Assembly: GCA_029582265.1 (NCBI GenBank)
Contig: CM055817.1
Location: forward strand, 23,318,161 to 23,382,160
Direction of reading: 5' to 3'
DNA from: Zoroaster sp. YZ-2022
Lineage: Eukaryota > Echinodermata > Asteroidea > Forcipulatida > Zoroasteridae
DNA: 64,000 nucleotides
Part shown: positions 1 to 11,475 of the stretch, piece after piece
Layout: every line of letters starts with the position of its first letter
Numbering within the stretch: the first letter of the stretch is position 1
Notes under the pieces: model-generated
What the model was told of the DNA's origin: nothing
What the model saw: the letters and a program-made list of their open reading frames with translations, nothing else
Databases searched by the model: none
Translations under genes and position numbers: made by a program

Positions 1-834
1 CTAACTGGCCAAGGGCAAAATGTGTTCTCAAGAGCAATTTGCGTTTTCACGAAGTGACAATTGGGCCACACAGCATCGAGCTTTAAGTAATATATGTTTT
101 AAACGTAATATGTAACAGTCAAGACGCAAAATACATGTACAATTTGTGCCCTATGTGAAAGAACAGATTTCAAACTTTCCAAATGTGTCAACTTTTCAAC
201 AAAGGAACGATTAATCATAACATAGTTAATAATTTAAGACAATAATCTCTTCGAGAAAACGTTCAAATTAACACAACTTTTCTAATAGCAGCGCGCGCCA
301 TTACCGATCTATGAATATAAATAGCTCACAATTGTCTATTCGTGAAAACGCAAAAACTACTTCGTCCCCAATTTCCCCTCATAGCGTGCGTACAAATCCA
401 GAATTATACGGGTACCAGCTTCACACTGGTTCACGACATGTTGATAAATCCGCATGGTTTTGTACACGCGCTGAAAGGACAAAACTCACGCTCGAGGCGT
501 TTTTCCGTTTTCACTAAGTGCAAATTGTGAGCTATTTATAGGTCTGTAGTGGCGCGCGCTGCCTTTTGAGAGCAAAATAAGCCGTTTCTAGCGTTTTCAC
601 GAAGGGACAATTGTATTAATAAATCAATTACGACGTAAATAATCTTCCTGTTGTTGAATAACTTGTACATTTGAGAAGTTTGAAATCTGTACTTTCACAT
701 AGTGCACATAATTTATCAATATTCTCCTTTGATGATGGTGAAACTACAATTTCAAAAGTGAGCAACTCAAAACTCGATTATCTCGAAATGTGTGTTTTGT
801 GCTGTGTGGCCCAATTATCACTTCGTGAAAACGG
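1..834. mobile_element. Iteron-bearing TIR element A, copy 1 (left end cut)
   Basis: Right terminus reads CACTTCGTGAAAACGG and is inverted to the left terminus seen in copy 2 at 7565. Inside, forms of GTTTTCACGAAGTGACAATT recur in both orientations near 43, 340, 508, 592 and 815. No transposase frame is visible, so it is probably a non-autonomous DNA element. The family was not recognised. Confidence 0.65.
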
Positions 835-1710
835 TGACGATATTACCTAAGTACCTGACTAAAAACATTAATAATTGTACTTAAATCCTGTGGGTGTGAC
901 GAGAGTATGACCTTTCAGGACCACCTTACTTTTTATAGAACAAGCAGCCATCCTTATTTTGTTACTGCCCCCGAGCCATGGGGCTGCACATTTTAGTTTC
1001 CTGAAGAATCTGTTGTGAATTTGATTTCTTTATTTGGCTTAAAACATGCAAAGATCTTCCCCGCATGATTTAACATGTACGGTCTGGATCGAGATTTATT
1101 TAAATTTATGAATATTTATTGGTGTAATATTTAACCAAAAAAATAAATGTAAAAAATAAATAAATACACAAATAAAGTAAAGGGGTTTGGGAGACACTTA
1201 GCAGCTTGACCACCGGCTCGATGACTTTGGGCACCGAGGCTTTTGCCTGAGACCCCACCCTGGGGTACGGATCTGAGCTCCACTAATACCTGCCTGATCA
1301 GCCGTTTTCTGGGTATACTGGCTCTGTTAGCCGATGGTTTGGAGGACATCCGAGTTGAGATTGCCGAGACTGGGGCAAACTGCTAGCTAAGTCGCCATAA
1401 ACCTTTAAGGTCGGTTTCTCTTTATAATTTTCTGGGATTTGGGGTCTGGTTGGGACGTGGAGAGGCACGACGCTGACTATGGGATTAGAGGCAAACGCCG
1501 TCTCGGGGACCTGACATCATCCGCCGAGGCATTCCAAGGGTTTCTATCCACTGAGAGTTTTCATGTCAACGCCGCACGCTTAACCAGCCAACTACACAAC
1601 ATTCAACAGCTGGATTCGAATTTATCGTTTATCTAAATTTACTTGAATTGTATTAAATTTAATTGATGTTATATTTATTGTAAGTTTATTCGTTAGTAAT
1701 AATTCGGAAA
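835..1710. other. Block spacer with GC-richer unidentified stretch
   Basis: 1180-1620 is clearly richer in G+C and CpG than its surroundings and is repeated at about 8875-9310 and 29370-29800. Short frames on both strands (72 and 65 residues) are conserved between copies 1 and 2, but identity at the nucleotide level is equally high outside them, so they give no sign of coding selection. It could be a remnant of a retroelement or a captured gene. I do not recognise it. Confidence 0.4.
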
Positions 1711-2372
1711 GAATGTCGTATCCGACCGCCACTTTTTAAGGGCTTTTTTGGAATTTTTTAAAAGATGATTCTATCGATTTTTGGTGGTACAGAAAGCAAA
1801 AACTATCTTTAAAATCCACTTTTATGATGGTTTTAGGACTTTATTTCCCTTCTAAAAAAATCCTCCCCTTCAGAAAATAGAAAGATCCTATTATATACAT
1901 AACAGCAAAAGAAACGTCACCCCCTAAATTTTGATAAGTCTGAGAACATGTTTAGCTTATGTGTCCTCAGACGTTATGCATGACGAATTTTGAGGTCAAC
2001 CAACTTTGCCACATTGTGTTCGTGTTACACTCCATACTCATAATATTCTTCATTAAACAAATTATATTAATTATAAAATGAAAATAATAAATATTTTTAG
2101 GGGTGACGTTTCTTTTGCTGTTATGTATAGTTGCCACTGCGCATGTGTAATGACTGTGTTGGTCACTAATTGGGGAGTTGACAAGATCAGACTGACATGA
2201 CTGAGGAATTCATCGTATACCAAAAATGCCTGATTTTTCATGAAATAAATATCCTGGAATAATTTGAAGTATATGTCCATCATCATCCATATGTTCTCCA
2301 CCTTACTAGGTAGGTAAGATTACATTATTGGTTATATTGAATGAGAAAAAGTGGCGGTCGGATACGACATTC
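1711..2372. mobile_element. TIR element B, block copy 1
   Basis: Ends are inverted copies of GAATGTCGTATCCGACCGCC. Length 662 bp with no transposase. The same family is at 9405, 29890, 39481 and 48784, which makes its boundaries secure. Confidence 0.8.
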
Positions 2373-2970
2373 TACCCAATAATTCAATTTTATAGTAAAC
2401 TTTATATTTTTATGTTCCTCTGTTTCATTTGTTGGTGTGTTCATTTTCCCTGGGGTGCCTTTTAACTATCACTTTCATTCTGTCCCAATCATGGTGGACC
2501 TTGTGACAGTGATATCATAGATATATTGTGTATTAGTTTGCACATTTGTTTCCCTAGTTTGGTCCTTTTATAATTCGAATGGCTGTTTACAGTTCAAGGT
2601 GCCTATTTTTGTAAAATGCTGCATATTGTTTCTATTAGTACTTAGGCCTATCTGGTACGGTAATTATAATATGTACATAATTATTTATATTTATAAGGGT
2701 ACGCGCGCTTCGCACAAAAAGACCCGCTTATTATTGTGTGCAGCTAATTAATAATGTATACGTTTTGTCTAGTTAATTGTGTGATCATTTTAGCGGATAG
2801 GATGAATCCTTCCTCCATAGCTAAACATGAGGAAGGGGTGATAGCATCGCGGGTAGAACAGCAGCAATCAATTGATTGGGCTCTATTTGGACGATCGATT
2901 GCGTCCGACCTCGACTGATGCACCCGATTCAGCTACCGGTCATCAGTTATAAGTGGGGAAAGGTGATAGC
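2373..2970. other. Block spacer, nothing recognised
   Basis: AT-rich unique part of the block (repeated in copies 2 and 3). It contains TTAA-rich stretches and a moderately GC-rich end near 2880-2950. No splice-flanked open frame or known element was identified. Confidence 0.4.
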
Positions 2971-3578
2971 CTGAAGATCAGGGGCGCGTTTTCGCGACTG
3001 TAACCAGAAACATGTTTGGGGCTTCTGTCATTGGTTATAATTAAGCGTTTTCGCGAGTTCGGTTGTGCTGCGATGACGTCATTGTTCAGACCCCAAACGT
3101 GAACCGAAGTTTGTGATCGGTTACGCTTGGTTTGAAGATGGCGGATTGTAAAAAGTAACGAAAGTTTTGTTAATTATTTGTTAAAACATGATGAAATGAT
3201 TGTTCGTATACCAGTATATCTTTCAAGTTTATTACTAGCACTCACGAGTAAGTTCTATTTTGCAAAAATTTGAATTACACCGTATATTTTGAGAAACGTT
3301 GATGATTGAACATGTCGCAAACCGAAAACAATTTTTCTGGTTACGTTCGCGTTTTCGCGAAGATACGCCGTCCTGTTTCTGGTCAAGAATATGACGTCAG
3401 AAACAAGTTTCTGGTTAAGGTCGCGAAAACGCGCCCCTGACGTCACGCTTTGAGGCTCGTGAATTACGCCAGATACTGCCGCAGCCGCCATGTTTTAGCT
3501 GAGATTCAACTTTGACCTCGGGTTGGCAGCGAGCGCGCGAGTCTCGAAGCGTACATGTACGTGACGTCAGATCTTCAG
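2971..3578. mobile_element. Palindromic TIR element E, interrupted by element D
   Basis: CTGAAGAT at the left and ATCTTCAG at the right are inverted, followed by inverted CTGACGTCACG and GAGGCTCG blocks. Without the 461-bp insert at 2979-3439 the element is 147 bp. An uninterrupted relative of 148 bp is at 59435-59582. Confidence 0.7.
2979..3439. mobile_element. TIR element D inserted in element E, block copy 1
   Basis: Starts CAGGGGCGCGTTTTCGCGAC and ends with a close inverse (GTCGCGAAAACGCGCCCCTG form, one or two mismatches). A second inner block (CCAGAAAC / GTTTCTGG) is also inverted. Rich in TTTTCGCGA motifs and without coding capacity. Confidence 0.75.
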
Positions 3579-3735
3579 CACAATGTACATACCCAATGAA
3601 ATCCCTTGAATGGTTCGCCTGATGGAGCCAGTCTTTATCCTTGCGGATATAAAGACAGGGTACCAGTCTAGGAATGTGATACCTTTTGGTCACGTTATAA
3701 CTTACATGTATGGGCCGGTGATATATCACACTATC

Positions 3736-4027
3736 CTTTTTGTCGTTTTATTTTGTTTGTACTTGTTTTTAATCCCTTGGATTGATTTTTATTTGGCTTT
3801 TTATATTATATTTCTATTATATTGTTTGATTATGTTTGGCAGCATTATGGAGAGCCACTAGATTGTGATTTGGTTCGCATTTTGGTAATCCTACAGGGGC
3901 GATGTCAACATTTTGTCATGTTTTGCTTATTTTCATCATGTATATGTATTTTATATTTTTCTCTAATTGTTTTTCTACCATTGTGTTTGTGATTGTTTCT
4001 GCCCTGTGAAATAATAAATGAAATGAA
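3736..4027 (+). mobile_element. LINE 3' end (family Q), private to block copy 1
   Basis: The insert begins after CACTATC and ends in AATAATAAATGAAATGAAATG. Block copy 2 has the site without it (11363-11390). The stretch near 3850 (GAGAGCCACTAGATTGTGAT) matches 39928 and, inverted, 57165, where a longer copy encodes a reverse-transcriptase C-terminus. It is therefore a 5'-truncated LINE insertion. No clear target duplication was seen. Confidence 0.7.
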
Positions 4028-4235
4028 ATGATACATCCGCATCGGTTAATAGGGGGGCAGCCATGTTGTAAAGCGCCACCAACCGGTCAAGTCGTCCAGG
4101 TCATCATCGCTATCAATACTGTGATAGCGTGATATAATTATCACCGGCAAACTTCTACTGTTACCAAAACGTATTCACCGCCCACTCCCGTTACTGGTGA
4201 CTGGTGGTAGGTGAATCAGGTAGGCTATCTGATGA

Positions 4236-4400
4236 TGCTATCCCCAGCCAAAATTGCTGGATCGATTATTGGAATTCTGCTGTGTTGTGTTTTAAACGAC
4301 TTTTTTCACGAAGGGGTATGAACGTTTACCGCACCGATTTTGAATCCGACCTGAAACCGGAGACTTTTAAAGTAGATGGTCATAAATTGATGATATTCTT
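4236..4400. repeat. Dispersed repeat P, fragment
   Basis: The stretch around CCAAAATTGCTGGAT to the AGAAACCGGAGACTTTT-like end recurs at 11944, 32465, 40246, 44555, 16255, 55440 and 61440 in both orientations. No coding capacity. The class was not determined. Confidence 0.55.
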
Positions 4401-4737
4401 GCGTCGGTGACAAACATTAAAATTAATTTCTTTGAATTGAAATTAAATTGAAATATTTATCAGAAAGGGTATGGAAATTTAACAAGAATAACACAACAAT
4501 TACATTGAAATTGTGGAATAAACCAAAATGTTTCTTAATTTATTATCATAATCAATTTATTAACTTTTTTTACAGTAATTGTTTGTACTAATGTTTTTAA
4601 ATTGTAAACATTGTAGCAATTTAGCCTCAGGGCTACAAATGCATTGCTTTAATAAACCAGAAATAATAATAATAATCAACAAAGTGCATGTACAACATGA
4701 CATATATTTATGTACCAACTAGATACCAGTTAGTTTA

Positions 4738-5165
4738 ATATTAACCCTAACCACCCCAAATCCTGCAAAATCGTCCAAGGGGTACTTTTTGGGGGGAAAT
4801 TCAGCACTGTTGGAAACTGGTACTTTCACCTCTTCAAATAGGGCAAACATTACCACCTGGCAAGAAGTACAGGCCATAAGTGCTGAATATGAAATATCAA
4901 CGAAAACGCATGGTGCATTTTAAAGATATGGGCACGTTTAAAAAAAAATGCACTGATGGATTTTGGAGGGTTCAGGAAGGGTCCTAGCCAGAACACCTAT
5001 AGGGGGGTTAGGGTTAAGGAAGGTTCCTAACCAGAATACCTATAGGGGGTTAGGGTTCAGGAAGGTTCCTAGCCAGAACACCTATAGGGGGTTAGGGTTC
5101 AGGAAGGTTCCTAGCCAGAAAACCTATAGGGGGTAAGGGTTCAGGAAGGTTCCTAGCCACATTCA
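4738..5165. mobile_element. Element G with 42-bp telomere-like minisatellite
   Basis: Begins TTAACCCTAACCACCCC. From about 4966 it contains roughly four or five tandem units of about 42 bp, each including GGGTTAGGGTTCAGGAAGG and CCTAGCCAGAA. The TTAGGGTT string resembles a telomere repeat but is interspersed within a longer unit. The same element follows the MITE in block copies 2 and 3 (12591-12947, 33126-33495) and is inverted at 60385-60711. Confidence 0.6.
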
Positions 5166-5421
5166 TACTTTTAAGAAATATGTATTATAAACCAACCTGC
5201 TTATTTCACTCTGTCATTAACAAGAAAAATAGTGAAACTGAAATCAAATTGTTCGTATTCATTCCAATATAGTCAAACAAACAATTATATGATAAAAACA
5301 ACAATAAACAAATCATGGCGGATGTTTTCATTATTACAGTGGAAAACAGACGGGCTGATGTTGGTGACTGCTTTTTCATAAGGTTGCATGTCAATACAGT
5401 TACATGTAAATGGGTACAATA
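5165..5421. other. Block spacer, nothing recognised
   Basis: AT-rich sequence repeated in block copies 2 and 3. Short frames here differ between copies by indels and show no splice context. Confidence 0.4.
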
Positions 5422-5855
5422 TGCGACCCGCTCTGTGAAAATGAGTCACAAGTCGCATATTTGACAAATATACATTTCTATGTAGCTGGAAAGAGTACAA
5501 CATCGGCTTTAACTTGGTATGTGTGTGTCATATTGCATTATGGAGATATGGCATTTGTAATAATCAATAATGTGCATAATTAAGACAATTTATTGTTAGG
5601 AAAACAAGCATTCAAATGAAAACAAATGGCATATTTGAAACAAAGTACTCACAAAAATCATTAATTTGAATATTTTATTGATTGAAATTGACGTTAATGT
5701 AAAAAATATTAAGAAAATTTAGATCCTAATGATGTCATAAAACATGTTAACCAAAAATCAGATGTTAAAATAAAAACACCCTCTCAACATTTCATCGCCC
5801 ATTACATGTAAACGCATGGTGCGACATGTGACTCATTTTCACAGAGTGGGTCACA
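5422..5855. mobile_element. TIR element H, block copy 1
   Basis: Ends TGCGACCCGCTCTGTGAAAA and its inverse (TTTTCACAGAGTGGGTCACA), followed by TGAGTCACAAGTCGC inverted inside. 434 bp, AT-rich, non-coding. A decayed single end of the family is at 18651. Confidence 0.75.
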
Positions 5856-5888
5856 TAATGGTTTTTGTATTTGGGTACATTAAAAAAA

Positions 5889-6457
5889 CCTCCTACACAT
5901 GGAGGCCACTCAATCCACTAAATTTTCAGTATGTTTTCACCAACCTTTAGTACATACGAGCCTGCTGTCCTTTCCAAGTAATCTTACAAAATCAACTGTG
6001 TGTCACCCATGGCCACTGTAAATGTTTGAACATATTACACTCACTGGCCAAAAGTATTGCAACATGCTCAAAATAGCACTTTACAAGTAACAGGTGAGAT
6101 GATCATTTAATCCGATTTCATCGATCGTGTATTACATAATTTCCGAGCAAGAACAGTAAAAAAGAACATTGACTTCAAAACACAGGCACTTTCAAGAAGT
6201 CTTAAGTAGTGTAAATAAAATAAAATAAATTATTGTAACACAGTTCTCCAAACTGAACTTTGGGGATGTTGCAATACTTATGGCCAGTGAGTGTAGTATG
6301 GCCTGCACTTTATCAATGGGAGACCACATTACCCTGCAATCTCAGTGGTGTGACAGTGCACAGAAGGGTAACCATAAGAGGCCACTGGCAACATCTAATT
6401 GCTTGGAGTGGCCTGAATGGGTCGTTTCAAAAATTGCACTGATTGTAGGAGGGTTAA
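5889..6457. mobile_element. Element J (CCTCCTACACATGGAGG end), split by mariner MITE
   Basis: Left end CCTCCTACACATGGAGGCC, right end GATTGTAGGAGGGTTAA. The mariner-like MITE 6038-6293 lies inside. An uninterrupted relative of about 315 bp is at 41829-42143. Confidence 0.7.
6038..6293. mobile_element. Tc1/mariner-like MITE I, block copy 1
   Basis: 256 bp bounded by inverted CACTCACTGGCCAAAAGTAT and flanked by TA on both sides. Ends of this form with a TA target are typical of Tc1/mariner elements. Non-coding. Confidence 0.85.
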
Positions 6458-6760
6458 CCCTCCTACTACTACAAGGCTCAAAAACAGTCAAAATGTTGAT
6501 ACACTTGCCAAGGTATATCTAGTGCACTTAAAAGTCAAAAACTGTCAAACTTTATGTATAGTAAGTGCATTTACAGGTCAAAATGAGTCAACAGTTTTTG
6601 ACTGGTAAAAAGCATTGTCTGGTATTGTTCGGGGTGGTCAAAATGACCGTAAAAACCAGTCAAAAATGCTCCCGTGTGTACATTTGATTCAACAGTCAAA
6701 ACGGGCAGTTGACTGATTTTGACCTCTATAGCAACTTCCCACTAAGTACTACGTGTACAT
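6454..6760. mobile_element. TTAA-type element K, left part
   Basis: Begins TTAACCCTCCTACTACTAC. The interior is dominated by variants of AGTCAAAA and its complement. The same element is complete and inverted at 36857-37794 and partial at 44166-44463. Here its far end is replaced by the minisatellite. Confidence 0.65.
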
Positions 6761-6762
6761 AT

Positions 6763-7330
6763 GAACCTACAAAACTGTAGGAACCTACAAAGCTACAGGA
6801 ACCTACAAAGCTACAGGAACCTACAGGAACCTACAAAGCTGTAGGAACCTACAAAGCTATGGGAACCTACAAAGCTACAGGAACCTACAAAGCTACAGGA
6901 ACCTACAGGAACCTACAAAGCTACAGGAACCTACAAAGCTGTGGGAACCTACAAAGCTATGGGAACCTACAAAGCTACAGGAACCTACAAAGCTGTAGGA
7001 ACCTACAAAGCTATGGGAACCTACAAAGCTACGGGAACCTACAAAGCTGTAGGAACCTACAAAGCTACAGGAACCTACAAAGCTGTAGGAACCTACAAAG
7101 CTACAGGAACCTACAAAGCTACAGGAACCTACAAAGCTGTAGGAACCTACAAAGCTGTAGGAACCTACAAAGCTACAGGAACCTACAAAGCTGTAGGAAC
7201 CTACAAAGCTGTAGGAACCTACAAAGCTACAGGAACCTACAAAGCTACAGGAACCTACAAAGCTGTAGGAACCTACAAAGCTGTAGGAACCTACAAAGCT
7301 GTAGGAACCTACAAAGCTGTAGGAACCTAA
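6763..7330. repeat. 18-bp minisatellite, array 1 (about 31 units)
   Basis: Unit GGAACCTACAAAGCTNNN, where NNN is mostly GTA or ACA and sometimes ATG, GTG or ACG. Because 18 is a multiple of 3 and the unit has no stop in several frames, it produces long open frames on both strands that are not evidence of a protein. GTA units bring together TGTAGG and CCTACA around AA, a 6-bp hairpin. Confidence 0.95.
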
Positions 7331-7564
7331 CTCCATAACCCAGGTTAACAACAATTATATTATAAAATCACAGTAACAATTTGTATAGTGTAATATGATT
7401 GTTTATTCTGCCAAACTGTGTGAGTACCAAATTTTAACACATCACCCCCATCCTTCAAGAACTTCATTGGCTTCCGGTTTCTGAAAGAATTAGGTAATAA
7501 TAATAATAATAATAATGTATATATAGGGGTAAACTGATCTGAAATATTATATAAATATTATATA
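7331..7564. repeat. Junction of block copies 1 and 2 with (AAT)n
   Basis: 7440-7495 encodes the start of a reverse-transcriptase tail (LQELHWLPVSERI in copy 2). It is then cut, followed by (AAT)6 at 7496-7514 and the left edge of copy 2. Microsatellite sequence at the junction suggests a repeat-mediated join. Confidence 0.6.
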
Positions 7565-8532
7565 CCGTTTTCACGAAGTGCCAATTGGGGAAAATTGTAA
7601 TTTTTTTCGAGGTTGATTATTTTTGATATTCTGAATTACTTCATTGAAATCTACAATCCCACAAATTTACAGGGTCTAAAGATCACTAGTTTTGTAATTA
7701 CACTAACTGGCCAAGGGCAAAATGTGTTCTCAAGAGCAATTTGCGTTTTCACGAAGTGACAATTGGGCCACACAGCATCGAGCTTTAAGTAATATCTATG
7801 ATTTAAATGTAACATGTAACAGTCAAGAGGTAAAAATACATGTAAAACGTGTGCCGTATGTGAAAGAACAGATTTCAAACTTTCCAAATGTGTCAACTTT
7901 TCAACAAAGGAACGATTAATCATAACATAGTTAATAATTTAAGACAATAATCTCTTCGAGAAAACGTTCAAATTAACACAACTTTTCTAATAGCAGCGCG
8001 CGCCATTACCAATCTATGAATATAAATAGCTCACAGTTGTCTCTTCGTGAAAACGCAAAAATTACTTCGTCCCCAATTTCCCCTCATAGCGTGCGTACAA
8101 ATCCAGAATTATACGGGTACCACTGGTTCACGACATGTTGATAAATCCGCATGGTTTTGTACACGCGCTGAAAGGACAAAACTCACGCTCGAGGCGTTTT
8201 TCCGTTTTCACTAAGTGCAAATTGTGAGCTATTTATAGGTCTGTAGTGGCGCGCGCTGCCTTTTGAGAGCAAAATAAGCCGTTTCTAGCGTTTTCACGAA
8301 GGGACAATTGTATTAATAAATCAATTACGACGTAAATAATATTCCTGTTGTTGAATAACTTGTACATTTGAGAAGTTTGAAATCTGTACTTTCACATATT
8401 GCACATAATTTATCAATATTCTCCTTTGATGATGGTGAAACTACAATTTCAAAAAGTGAGCAACTCAAAACTCGATTATCTCGAAATGTGTGTTTTGTGC
8501 TGTGTGGCCCAATTATCACTTCGTGAAAACGG
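7565..8532. mobile_element. Iteron-bearing TIR element A, complete copy
   Basis: The only complete clean copy, 968 bp. The left end CCGTTTTCACGAAGTGCC is the inverted counterpart of the right end ACTTCGTGAAAACGG. Three to five internal copies of the same motif lie in both orientations. There is no coding capacity, so it is probably non-autonomous. Confidence 0.7.
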
Positions 8533-9404
8533 TGACGATATTACCTAAGTACCTGACTAAAAACATTAATAATTGTACTTAAATCCTGTGGGTGTGAAGA
8601 GAGTATGACCTTTCAGGACCACCTTACTTTTTATAGAACAAGCAGCCATCCTTATTTTGTTACTGCCCCCGAGCCATGGGGCTGCACATTTTAGTTTCCT
8701 GAAGAATCTGTTGTGAATTTGATTTCTTTATTTGGCTTAAAACATGCAAAGATCTTCCCCGCATGATTTAACATGTACGGTCTGGATCGAGATTTATTTA
8801 AATTTATGAATATTTATTGGTGTAATATTTAACCAAAAAAATAAATGTAAAAAATAAATAAATACACAAATAAAGTAAAGGGGTTTGGGAGACACTTAGC
8901 AGCTTGACCACCGGCTCGATGACTTTGGGCACCGAGGCTTTTGCCTGAGACCCCACCCTGGGGTACGGATCTGAGCTCCACTAATACCTGCCTGATCAGC
9001 CGTTTTCTGGGTATACTGGCTCTGTTAGCCGATGGTTTGGAGGACATCCGAGTTGAGATTGCCGAGACTGGGGCAAACTGCTAAGTCGCCATAAACCTTT
9101 AAGGTCGGTTTCTCTTTATAATTTTCTGGGATTTGGTGTCTGGTTGGGACGTGGAGAGGCACGACGCTGACTATGGGATTAGAGGCAAACGCCGTCTCGG
9201 GGACCTGACATCATCCGCCGAGGCATTCCAAGGGTTTCTATCCACTGAGACTTTTCTTGTCAACGCCGCACGCTTAACCAGCCAACTACACAACATTCAA
9301 CAGCTGGAATCGAATTTATCGCTTATCTAAATTTACTTGAATTGTATTAAATTTAATTGATGTTATATTTATTGTAAGTTTATTCGTTAGTAATAATTCG
9401 GAAA

Positions 9405-10062
9405 GAATGTCGTATCCGACCGCCACTTTTTAAGGGCTGTTTTGGAATTTTTAAAAGATGATTCTATCGATTTTTGGTGGTACAGAAAGCAAAAACTATC
9501 TTTAAAATCCACTTTATGATGGTTTTCGGACTTTATTTCCTTCTAAAAAATTCTCCCCTTCAGAAAATAGAAAGATCCTATTATATACATAACAGCAAAA
9601 GAAACGTCACCCCCTAAATTTTGATAAGTCTGAGAACATGTTTAGCTTATGTGTCCTCAGACGTTATGCATGACGAATTTTGAGGTCAACCAACTTTGCC
9701 ACATTGTGTTCGTGTTACACTTCCATACTCATAATATTCTTCATTAAACAAATTATATTAATTATAAAATGAAAATAATAAATATTTTTAGGGGTGACGT
9801 TTCTTTTGCTGTTATGTATAGTTGCCACTGCGCATGTGTAATGACTGTGTTGTCACTAATTGGGGAGTTGACAAGATCAGAGTGACATGACTGAGGAAGT
9901 CATCGTATACCAAAAATGCCTGATTTTTCATGAAATAAATATCCTGGAATAATTTGAAGTATATGTCCATCATCATCCATATGTTCTCCACCATACTAGG
10001 TAGGTAAGATTACATTATTGGTTATATTGAATGAGAAAACGTGGCGGTCGGATACGACATTC
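9405..10062. mobile_element. TIR element B, block copy 2
   Basis: Same ends (GAATGTCGTATCCGACCGCC and its inverse) and the same interior as 1711-2372, with a few substitutions and single-base indels. Confidence 0.8.
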
Positions 10063-10656
10063 TACCCAATAATTCAATTTTATTGTAAAATTTATATTTT
10101 TATGTTCCTCTGTTTCATTTGTTGCTGTGTTCATTTTCCCTGGGCTGCCTTTTAACTATCACTTTCATTCTGTCCCAATCATGGTGGACCTTGTGACAGT
10201 GATATCATAGATATATTGTGTACTAGTTTGCACATTTTCCCCCTAGTTTGGTCCTTTTATAATTCGAATGGCTGTTTACAGTTCAAGGTGTCTATTTTTG
10301 TAAAATGCTGCATATTTTTTCTATTAGTACTTAGGCCTATCTGGTACGGTAATTACATATTTATATTTATAAGGGTACGCGCGCTTCGAACAAAAAGACC
10401 CGCTTATTATTATTGTGTGTAGCTAATTAATAGTGTATACGTTTTGTCCAGTTAATTGTGTGATCATTTTAGCGGATAGGATGAATCCTTCCTCCATGGC
10501 TAAACATGGGGAAGGGGTGGTACCATCGGGTAGAACAGCAGCAATCAATTGATTGGGCTCTATTTGGACGATCGATTGCGTCTGACCTCGACTGATGCAC
10601 CCGATTCAACTACCGGTCATCAATTATTAAGTGGGGAAAGGTGATAGCCTGAAGAT

Positions 10657-11096
10657 CAGGGGCGCGTTTTCGCGACTGTAACCAGAAACATGTTTGGGGC
10701 TTCGGTCATTGGTTAAGCGTTTTCGCGAGTTCGGTTGTGCTGCGATGACGTCATTGTTCTGACCCCAAACGTGAACCGAAGTTTGTGATCGGTTACGCTT
10801 GCTTTCAAGATGGCGGATTGTAAAAAGTAACGAAAGTTTTGTTAATTATTTGTTAAAACATGATGGAATGATTGTTCGTATACCAGTATATCTTTCAAGT
10901 TTATTACTAGCACTCACGAGTAAGTTCTATTTTGCAAAAATTTGAATTACACCGTATATTTTGAGAAACGTCGCAAACTGAAAAAAAAAATCTGGTTACG
11001 TTCGCGTTTTCGCGTAGATACGCCGTCCTGTGTTTCTGGTCAAGAATATGACGTCAGAAACAAGTTTCTGGTTCGGGTCGCGAAAACGCGCCCCTG
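10657..11096. mobile_element. TIR element D, block copy 2
   Basis: Same termini as 2979-3439 with small internal deletions, sitting in the same position of element E. Confidence 0.75.
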
Positions 11097-11475
11097 ACGT
11101 CACGCTTTGAGGCTCGTGAATTACGCCAGATACTGCCGCAGCCGCCATGTTTTAGCTGAGATTCAACTTTGACCTCGGGTTGGCAGCGAGCGCGCGAGTT
11201 TCAAGGCGTACATGTATGTGACGTCAGATCTTCAGCACAATGTACGTATCCAATGAAATCCCTTGAATGTTTCGCCTGGAGCCAGTCGTTATCCTTGAGG
11301 ATATAAAGACAGGGTACCAGTCTAGGAAGATGATACCTTTTGGTCACGTTATAAGTGGGCCGGTGATATATCACACTATCGCATGATACATCCGCATCGG
11401 TTAATTGGGGGGGGGGGGGGCAGCCATGTTGTAAAGCGCCACTAGCCGGTCAAGTCGTCCAGGTCATCATCGCTA

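Larger units (their letters stand above)
1..7495. repeat. 7.7-kb composite block, copy 1 (left end outside window)
   Basis: Base 1 onward matches 7703 onward and about 28259 onward. The copy ends at 7495 in a short stretch that also ends copy 2 (15409). Order of contents: iteron-bearing TIR element, GC-richer stretch, 662-bp TIR element, 2979-3439 element inside a palindrome, a LINE 3' end found only here, TTAA-type elements, a mariner-like MITE and the 18-bp minisatellite. No host gene was recognised in it. Confidence 0.9.

Noticed and set aside
1131..1349. 72-residue frame conserved between block copies 1 and 2
   Set aside because: The surrounding non-coding sequence is equally identical because the whole block is duplicated. 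The frame is broken in copy 3 and has no splice context.
4966..5160. Telomere or interstitial telomere array (TTAGGGTT motifs)
   Set aside because: TTAGGGTT appears once per 42-bp unit and never as a pure hexamer run. It is part of element G.
6859..7354. Open frames of 129-159 residues with hexapeptide repeats (NLQSYR, GTYKAV, VGSYSF) on both strands
   Set aside because: They come from an 18-bp minisatellite, whose length is a multiple of three and lacks stops. Three frames are open at once and there is no splice or start context.
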